Of a stretch of DNA of 43,772 nt, positions 38,758 to 43,772 are shown in pieces. Origin of the DNA: Plantimonas leprariae (lineage in GTDB: Bacteria; Pseudomonadota; Alphaproteobacteria; Rhizobiales; Rhizobiaceae); NCBI RefSeq assembly GCF_008802405.1, contig NZ_VZDO01000027.1:1-43772 (forward strand). The letters are read 5' to 3'. The notes beneath the pieces are model-generated. The model did not search any database and had not been told where the DNA came from. It was given only the letters and a program-made list of their open reading frames with translations. The stretch's first letter is position 1. Each line of letters begins with the position of its first letter. The position numbers were made by a program, and so were the translations under genes.

Positions 38758-39324
38758 ATGCGAGACCCGCAACTGCGTCACGATGAGATCGAGAAGATCC
38801 GCCGTATCGCGGAGCGGCACGGGTTCGGCGAGGACGCCGGCCGCGTCATGGCACTGGCGATCGCCGCCGGCGGCGGCTCGATGGCGCAGTTCAACCATCC
38901 CGAACTCGGCGGCATGGGGCAGTGGACGCGCGGCGGCATGCTGATGATCGGCGCGATGTTCGACGACGCGCTGAAGGCGCGCGTTCGGGCGCTCGCCGAC
39001 GAGTTGGCCGGTTCGGTCGCCGCCGGCGATCTGCCGGATCGAATGTCGGCCGATCAAACCGCCCCCGGCTCCGTCGCCCCCTCCCGCAACTGGTGGCCGA
39101 ACGAACTCGGGCAGCCCACGTCGAGCGGCGCGCAGAACGGCTGCCGTTACGCCGTGTTCCCGAACCTGCGGCGCCTGGCTGTCGAGCAGGACGGGAGAAC
39201 GACCGTCTACGATACGGGCGACCACCGCATCGGCGGCGCGTCGCAGCAGCAGGGCTCGCGCTCGGACCTTTCCTTCTCCAGCCAGCATGGAACCGTTCGG
39301 CTTGAGGATCTGCCGATCGTCTGA
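38758..39324 (+). CDS. SHOCT-type/unknown 188-residue protein
   Basis: The N-terminal half is AIAAGGGSMAQFNHPELGGMGQWTRGGMLMIGAMFDDALKARVRALADEL, a pattern found in a family of short bacterial proteins often labelled SHOCT-domain. The middle is low-complexity (Ser/Pro/Gly). The C-terminal part FPNLRRLAVEQDGRTTVYDTGDHRIGGASQQQ resembles a small beta domain. CAGGAG stands 7 bases before the ATG; the longer frame from 38617 has no support. Function is unknown; there is no signal peptide. Confidence 0.65.
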   Translation: MRDPQLRHDEIEKIRRIAERHGFGEDAGRVMALAIAAGGGSMAQFNHPELGGMGQWTRGGMLMIGAMFDDALKARVRALADELAGSVAAGDLPDRMSADQTAPGSVAPSRNWWPNELGQPTSSGAQNGCRYAVFPNLRRLAVEQDGRTTVYDTGDHRIGGASQQQGSRSDLSFSSQHGTVRLEDLPIV

Positions 39325-39419
39325 CGGCGGCTGTCAGCCCTGGAACCAACGGCCGGCTATGGGGTTCGTGCGGCGCGCGGACGCTTGTCCCGCTGATCCT
39401 TCCTTACCTGAGCCTGCCG

Positions 39420-40286
39420 ATGACCGTCCGCTATAAGCTCGGCTGCGAGTTGACTTACGAAGTCCTGTCGCCGACCGTCTTCATCTTCAACCTGGAGGTC
39501 GCCAAGCTCCAGCGGCACATCGATCTCGTCGAACGGATGACGATCACGCCCGATCGGCAGATCCGAACCTACACCGTTCCCGACATCCGCAATCGCTACT
39601 TCAGCCTTGTGGCCCAAGCCGGCCCGCTGGAAGTGCGCTACGAGGCGGAAGTGACGCTCGACGTCCACCGTGCCGATCCTGCGACGATCCGAGAGACGCC
39701 GGTCGCCGCGTTGCCGCTCGACATCATGCCATTCCTCCTGCCGTCCCGGTTCGTGTCGTCTGATCGCCTCAGCGCCTTTGCGCAACGCGAGTTCGGTCAT
39801 CTTGAACAGGGCCATTCGCGCGTCACGGCGATCTGCAATTGGCTCTACAGCAACATTGACTACCGGCGGGGATCCTCGAACGAGCAGACCACGGCGGACG
39901 AAAGCTTGCTCCTACGCGCCGGCGTGTGCCGCGACTTCGCCCATCTCGGCATCGCCTTCTGCCGCGCGTTGAACATCCCGGCGCGCTTCGTCAGTTGCTA
40001 CGCCTACGGTCTTGAGCCGCGCGACTTTCACGCGGTGTTCGAGGCCTACCTCGATGGCCGTTGGTGGCTGTTCGACGGGACGCGGCAGGCCAATCTCGAC
40101 GGATTGGTGCGGATCGGTGTCGGACGCGACGCAGCCGAGATCGCGTTCTCCTGGCCGTTCGGCGAGATCAAGCCCGGCAAGGTCGCGATCACCATCGAGC
40201 ACACGGATGGTTCGCCGGAAGCAACGGGACGCACCACGGACGCTATCTCGACCGAAGAGCCGGCGCCAAACGCCGGGGCGAGTTGA
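39420..40286 (+). CDS. Transglutaminase-like family protein
   Basis: A 288-residue protein with an N-terminal beta-sandwich (about 1-95, transglutaminase N-type) and a papain-fold core. The catalytic triad is visible: Cys170 in GVCRDFAHLG, His204 in DFHAVFEAYL and Asp219 in LFDGTR. Such proteins are cysteine proteases or amidases with unknown substrates in most bacteria. No signal peptide is seen. Codon bias is that of the host. The ATG is preceded by a weak site (GAGCCTGCCG). It stands alone on the plus strand. Confidence 0.85.
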   Translation: MTVRYKLGCELTYEVLSPTVFIFNLEVAKLQRHIDLVERMTITPDRQIRTYTVPDIRNRYFSLVAQAGPLEVRYEAEVTLDVHRADPATIRETPVAALPLDIMPFLLPSRFVSSDRLSAFAQREFGHLEQGHSRVTAICNWLYSNIDYRRGSSNEQTTADESLLLRAGVCRDFAHLGIAFCRALNIPARFVSCYAYGLEPRDFHAVFEAYLDGRWWLFDGTRQANLDGLVRIGVGRDAAEIAFSWPFGEIKPGKVAITIEHTDGSPEATGRTTDAISTEEPAPNAGAS

Positions 40287-40306
40287 ACTTCGTTCGGAGC
40301 TGGCGA

Positions 40307-40543
40307 TCAGGCCGTGCGTGTCCTTTGACGCATGCGCCAGCCGCGTTTGGTCAGGCGAACCCAGAACACGTCGTTCCAGCCGCCGACGACTTCCGCCAGC
40401 CCACTCCGCTTCAAGTCGTCGGCTACTGCCATGTCCTCGTCGCTTAAAGATCGAAGCCGGACGCCGAGACTGTCGCCGTGCGGTTGCCCATCGTCGAGGC
40501 GCACCAGGAGGCGCAAGCGATCTGCGGAGATCTGATCGACCAT
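40307..40543 (-). CDS. Small winged-helix-like protein
   Basis: 78 residues. DRLRLLVRLDDG, DEDMAVADDLKRSGLAEVVGGWNDVFWVRLTKRGWRMRQR reads as two helices and a beta wing, as in small winged-helix proteins (the VRLTKRGW ending is typical of the wing and last helix). GGAG is 9 bases before the chosen ATG; the longer frame from 40573 adds 10 residues. It converges on the transglutaminase-like gene. It may be a DNA-binding regulator. Confidence 0.6.
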   Translation of the reverse strand: MVDQISADRLRLLVRLDDGQPHGDSLGVRLRSLSDEDMAVADDLKRSGLAEVVGGWNDVFWVRLTKRGWRMRQRTRTA

Positions 40544-40764
40544 CGTTGGCAACTCCGTGTGAGACGAGTGCAAAGCACTCGATACGGTGGCGCCCTCCCA
40601 AACGCTGTAGGTCAGTGAACGATCGGGATGGGTTGCCCGTCAAGCCCTGCGTCAGGTTCGGCGATCAGTCTATCCTGCGTTCCCCGCCGATCGCCGTGTT
40701 CGGGCGACCTTCGTTCCTGGTGCCTCCGTCGCAGTACGCGAAGGCGCCGACCGGACGTTCGCAG

Positions 40765-40968
40765 ATGACCGATGGCCAGCTATCGCCCGACGAGCAGCGC
40801 GCGTTGGCTGCGCTCTGCGCGGACCAGTCCCTTGCCCGCTTTCTGGCGCCGAACTTCATGCGGCATCTGGAAAGCCTTGGGCTCGTCGAGCGCCTGAACG
40901 GCGGCGTCATCGTCAGCGACGAAGGGCGACGGCGAGCCGAGGGACTGCGGAGCGCATATTCATTCTAG
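40765..40968 (+). CDS. Small winged-helix-like protein, plus strand
   Basis: 67 residues with a pattern close to the previous small protein: SPDEQRALAALCADQSLARFLAPNFMRHLESLGLVERLNGGVIVSDEGRRRAEGL. Helices are followed by a wing (LVERLNGGVIVSDEGRR). The frame is open far upstream, but the conserved part starts here. No clear ribosome site is seen. It may be a small regulator. Confidence 0.5.
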   Translation: MTDGQLSPDEQRALAALCADQSLARFLAPNFMRHLESLGLVERLNGGVIVSDEGRRRAEGLRSAYSF

Positions 40969-41124
40969 CCGCTATTGCAGCCGGCCGTTCCGTCGAGCGT
41001 CGGCCAAGCGCACCGACACAGCTCTCAGTTTCTCCATCGCCGCTCACCAAGCGTTCCAGCCCTCCCCAGCATGGCGACCGAGCCAGCCGTGCTAAGCTGG
41101 AGCTATGGCAGCGGAGAAGCCCGC

Positions 41125-42834
41125 ATGCACCGCAATCCGAAGGAATGGGCTCGTATCCGACGGCTGGTTCTTAAGGACGGCGCCTCGATCCGCGGCATCG
41201 CTCGTAGCGAACATCTCAGCCGGAACACGATCCGCAAGATGCTGGCGCAGCCCGAGCCGCCGCAGTCCGCACGGATCGGACGGATGCCGCGCCTCGGGCC
41301 GCACGTCGCGGCGATCAAGCGTCGGCTGGCGGAAGCGGAACGGCTCCCACCGAGCGCGAGGCCGTCGATCGTCGACGTCTTCCGTCAGCTTCGCGACGAG
41401 GATGGCTACGACGGCAGCTATAGCGGTCTGCGCGATCATCTGCGGGGCTCGGCGGATCGATCGTCCTGCGTCTGGGAACTGGCCTACGATCTGATCTGCG
41501 CGCTCGACCGGCGCCGCGCTGTCGACTTCCTGTTCCATCTGTCCCAACCCACAGCGCAGGTGCTTTCGCCCACGCGGGGCGCTGAAACGCTGCGGGACAC
41601 GGCACGGGTGGTCGCGGTCGGGCCGAGGCCGACGAAGCGGCAGCGTGCCCGTGACGCCGCCTTCGAATGGCTGCGAGCCGTCGGTAGCGGCGAGATCAAC
41701 CGATGGGCGCTGCTCCGCGATCTGGCGCACGTTCCCGATCTGTCGGAACTGCTGGACCGGCTGACGACGGGATCGCTGGCGCACCGCAAGCGCTGCCTGA
41801 TGGTGCTCGGCGCGGAGCGCGGTCTGCAGATCCAGGCCGTGCAGGACTGCCTTGGACTCTCGCGAGCGTCGCAGCGCCGCTATCGGCGTCTGTTCCGCAA
41901 GGGCGGAGCGCCGGCGCTGTTCTCGCGCAAGGCCAAGCCGCGAAAGCGGCACGACGAGGAACTGAAGGCAGCGGTCTTCCGTCTGCTGCACGAGCCGCCG
42001 GCGAACTATGGGATCAACCGGACGAGCTGGCGGATCGCGGATCTCTGCGATCAGCTACGGGCGGCCGGCACGCCTGCTTGCCAGCATGTCGTGTCGCAGA
42101 TCGTTCGCGACGCCGGCTACAAGTGGCGGAAAGCGCGCGTCGTGCTGACGTCCGCCGATCCCGCCTACTCCGAGAAGCTCGCGCACGTGCAGGCAATCCT
42201 GTCGCGGCTGCAGCCCGACGAGGCGTTCTTCTCCATCGACGAGTTCGGCCCGTTCTCGATCCGCACGCGCGGCGGGTCGGCGCTGACGGCGCCAGGCGAG
42301 GAACGTACCGTCCCGCAATGGCAGCGATCGCGCGGGCGCCTGATCATGACGGCGGCACTGGAACTGTCGGGAAACCAGGTGACGCACTTCTACAGCGCGA
42401 AGAAGAACACGGCTGAGATGATCCGCATGATGGACACGCTCGTCGCCCGCTACGCCGATCGCCGCCGGTTGTATCTGTCGTGGGACGCTGCCTCCTGGCA
42501 CGTGTCGAAGGCGCTGCAGGCACATATCGAGGCGCACAACGCCGCCGCGGCGGAACATGGCGGACCGACAGTCGAGACGGCGCCGCTGCCGGCCGGCGCG
42601 CAGTTCCTGAACGTCATCGAAGCCGTGTTCAGCGGCATGGCGCGGGCTATCGTCCACAACAGCGATTACGGATCGGTCGACGAGGCCAAGGCGGCGATCG
42701 ATCGCTACTTCGAGAAGCGGAACGCGCATTTCCGCGAACATCCGCAGCGCGCCGGCCGGAAGATTTGGGGCCTAGAGCGCACCCCGGCTGTCTTCTCGGA
42801 CGCCGCCACCTTCAAGGATCCGGCCTACCGCTGA
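41125..42834 (+). CDS. Long IS630-type DDE transposase-like protein
   Basis: A 569-residue protein. The N-terminus (WARIRRLVLKDGASIRGIARSEHLSRNTIRKML) is an HTH like that of IstA/IS21 transposases. A second HTH (LQIQAVQDCLGLSRASQRRYRRLFRKGG) is of IS630 type. The catalytic triad is Asp372 (FSIDEFGPF), Asp454 (LSWDAASWH) and Glu499 (LNVIEAVF), with 44 residues between the last two instead of the usual 34. It is longer than standard IS630 proteins (about 340). I see no terminal inverted repeats or target duplication. Its stop overlaps the next gene on the other strand by 10 bases. Confidence 0.8.
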   Translation: MHRNPKEWARIRRLVLKDGASIRGIARSEHLSRNTIRKMLAQPEPPQSARIGRMPRLGPHVAAIKRRLAEAERLPPSARPSIVDVFRQLRDEDGYDGSYSGLRDHLRGSADRSSCVWELAYDLICALDRRRAVDFLFHLSQPTAQVLSPTRGAETLRDTARVVAVGPRPTKRQRARDAAFEWLRAVGSGEINRWALLRDLAHVPDLSELLDRLTTGSLAHRKRCLMVLGAERGLQIQAVQDCLGLSRASQRRYRRLFRKGGAPALFSRKAKPRKRHDEELKAAVFRLLHEPPANYGINRTSWRIADLCDQLRAAGTPACQHVVSQIVRDAGYKWRKARVVLTSADPAYSEKLAHVQAILSRLQPDEAFFSIDEFGPFSIRTRGGSALTAPGEERTVPQWQRSRGRLIMTAALELSGNQVTHFYSAKKNTAEMIRMMDTLVARYADRRRLYLSWDAASWHVSKALQAHIEAHNAAAAEHGGPTVETAPLPAGAQFLNVIEAVFSGMARAIVHNSDYGSVDEAKAAIDRYFEKRNAHFREHPQRAGRKIWGLERTPAVFSDAATFKDPAYR

Positions 42835-43091
42835 TCGGGGCTGCACACTTCCATGTCGTCCTCATCGAACGCTTGTTCGAAGACGCCGTAAGGCGGCCCT
42901 TCGAACCAGCCGATCGCTTCGGCCTCGGCGCGGCCGATCGTGCGCGTCGAGATCGTGTCGCCGTCCTTCGTGGCGATCGTCGCATGGTCGATCCTGATTG
43001 CGAGCACGGCGCGCGTGCCAACGTCAGTGCAGCGATACTGCCTGCCGCTGCACCAGAACTCCAAGCCGATACGGAACTCGTCGTGGTTCAT
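42825..43091 (-). CDS. Small protein paired with an XRE regulator
   Basis: 88 residues: EFRIGLEFWCSGRQYRCTDVGTRAVLAIRI is a strand-rich segment common to a group of short proteins in Hyphomicrobiales, often beside XRE regulators. The C-terminal half, AEAIGWFEGPPYGVFEQAFDEDDMEVC, is acidic. It starts by ATGA overlap with the upstream XRE gene on the minus strand. The two form a pair like a small toxin-antitoxin or regulator-partner unit, though no toxin family is recognised. Confidence 0.65.
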   Translation of the reverse strand: MNHDEFRIGLEFWCSGRQYRCTDVGTRAVLAIRIDHATIATKDGDTISTRTIGRAEAEAIGWFEGPPYGVFEQAFDEDDMEVCSPDQR

Positions 43092-43327
43092 GCCGGGCGT
43101 TCCTTCCGCAGTCTGACGCCGGCTCCGCCGCCGTTCTCGGCGATGAACTCGACGCCGGCCGCTTCAAGAGCTCGATGCAAAACTTCCAGCGTCGCGTTCC
43201 GCGGCTGGGCTGCACCGATCTCGAATTGCCGAACGGTGACGATCCCGACTTTCGCTGCGGTCGCTAGATCCTGCTGGGACATCTGAACGAGCGCGCGGCC
43301 GGCACGGCATTGGGCGGGAGAGATCAT
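43088..43327 (-). CDS. XRE-family helix-turn-helix regulator
   Basis: 79 residues of Cro/C1 HTH: QCRAGRALVQMSQQDLATAAKVGIVTVRQFEIGAAQPRNATLEVLHRALEAAGVEFI covers the five-helix domain with the recognition helix at about 29-39. The last part, FIAENGGGAGVRLRK, is the form common in small rhizobial XRE proteins. It is divergent from the gene at 43443, and the A/T-rich space between them holds repeated ATCGAAAA motifs that may be its operators. Confidence 0.8.
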   Translation of the reverse strand: MISPAQCRAGRALVQMSQQDLATAAKVGIVTVRQFEIGAAQPRNATLEVLHRALEAAGVEFIAENGGGAGVRLRKERPA

Positions 43328-43367
43328 GTCGAAGCCTTACGTGAAACCGTCGATTAAAAACAGACCT

Positions 43368-43423
43368 ATCGAAAAGAGATTGATCAACCCGTAAATGTCG
43401 CTTAAAGATCGAACCATCGAAAA
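43368..43423. promoter_or_regulatory. Repeated ATCGAAAA motifs in a divergent promoter region
   Basis: ATCGAAAA stands at 43368-43375 and 43416-43423, with a related ATCGATGAAAA at 43438-43448 and the palindrome TTGATCAA between. The stretch separates the XRE gene from the plus-strand gene at 43443. It is a plausible operator/promoter region. Confidence 0.4.
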
Positions 43424-43442
43424 ACGACAGAGAGATGGATCG

Positions 43443-43706
43443 ATGAAAAACGACTCCAACGGGGCGACCGGCGAAGCCGTGTCCGTAGAGGTACCCGAAG
43501 TCGAATTAGACCTTGTGCTCCATAGGCTGATTGCCATCGCGGAGTGCGCACACGACTTGGCGATGGAGAACTTCATGGGCTCGGGTCCGGCTAGACCGCA
43601 TCCTGACGCCACTTTCACGCTGCCAGTGACGATCGCTGATCAAATCCTCGCTGTGCTTCGCTTCGGCTGCGACGCCGCCCGCATGCACCCGGAGGGACGG
43701 CAGTGA
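43443..43706 (+). CDS. Small unknown protein near the window end
   Basis: 87 residues: VEVPEVELDLVLHRLIAIAECAHDLAMENFMGSGPARPHPDATFTLPVTIADQILAVLRFGCDAARM. It is helical at both ends with no known domain. An in-frame ATG at 43395 adds 16 residues but has no ribosome site; the chosen ATG follows GAGAG. Its stop overlaps the next start (GTGA). It is probably the first gene of an operon that leaves the window. Confidence 0.6.
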   Translation: MKNDSNGATGEAVSVEVPEVELDLVLHRLIAIAECAHDLAMENFMGSGPARPHPDATFTLPVTIADQILAVLRFGCDAARMHPEGRQ

Positions 43707-43772
43707 GCGCCGTCCTCGACGCCATCGCGGCGCATCGCGAGACCTTCAAAGCCTACAAGGCCGCACTCGCGC
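43703..43772 (+). CDS. Start of an unknown gene cut by the window end
   Basis: GTG 43703 overlaps the previous stop (GTGA) and follows GGAGGGACGG. The visible residues MSAVLDAIAAHRETFKAYKA form a helix. Too short for identification. Confidence 0.5.
   Translation, partial: MSAVLDAIAAHRETFKAYKAALA

Noticed and set aside
40900-42900. Terminal inverted repeats of an IS element around the DDE protein
   Set aside because: Comparing both flanks by eye shows no matching inverted ends or duplicated target; the gene is reported without element borders.
1-43772. CRISPR arrays or rRNA genes
   Set aside because: No regularly spaced direct repeats with unique spacers and no ribosomal RNA sequence were seen.

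Overview
The window reads as chromosome of a high-GC alphaproteobacterium, most likely order Hyphomicrobiales (Rhizobiales). The support is strong G/C third-position bias, a DUF3572 protein, a GAAC-N7-GAAC LexA-type site, an FNR/FixK-type site and the overall gene families. No genus can be assigned from the sequence alone.

1-16.5 kb is ordinary chromosome devoted to catabolism. The tail of a response-regulator receiver domain is followed by a D-amino-acid dehydrogenase-type flavoprotein and a two-cysteine hydroxyproline epimerase, which fit the first two steps of 4-hydroxyproline breakdown. Next come an SDR, an FAH-family hydrolase, an aldo/keto reductase and a lactonase-type amidohydrolase, together matching most of a non-phosphorylative L-fucose/L-rhamnose-type pathway. 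Then follow an MRJP/Yellow-type exported protein, an exported alpha/beta hydrolase interrupted by one in-frame TAG, a DUF4142 protein, a lactonase, an Ldh_2 dehydrogenase, a D-lactate-dehydrogenase-type flavoprotein, a Gfo/Idh/MocA oxidoreductase, tRNA-Leu(CAA), a HAD phosphatase and L-serine ammonia-lyase.

At 16527-16570 lies only the 3' half of a tRNA-Arg(CCU), on the minus strand, followed at once by a tyrosine integrase. This is the scar of an integrative element that extends rightward. Its first part (16.7-22.6 kb) holds integrase, an AlpA-type regulator, a primase-helicase, two small HTH proteins and several small genes, many joined by 4-base stop/start overlaps. A dense GGAAT/ATTCC repeat cluster follows the primase-helicase gene. 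No intact tRNA-Arg appears to the right, so the far end is either beyond the window or lost.

22.9-29.8 kb is a surface-glycan locus: two WavE-type glycosyltransferases, a choline/aminoglycoside-kinase-like protein, a nucleotidyltransferase fused to a HAD domain, an ABC exporter (Wzm/Wzt) and, on the opposite strand, an acyltransferase-3 protein. The kinase plus nucleotidyltransferase suggest that an activated phospho-substituent is made and attached to an exported glycan.

30.2-33.7 kb is a four-gene phage tail fragment with a tape-measure protein but no capsid or terminase genes. 33.7-36.7 kb is a minus-strand block: one exported protein, then a three-gene operon (unknown Cys/His-cluster protein, Xre/ParS antitoxin, RES toxin) behind a consensus-like promoter. 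37-43.8 kb is accessory DNA with small genes, a frameshifted gene, FNR-like and LexA-like boxes, a transglutaminase-like protein, a long IS630-type DDE protein and an XRE pair. The best candidates for something undescribed are the three-gene Xre-RES module and the kinase/nucleotidyltransferase-HAD glycan operon.
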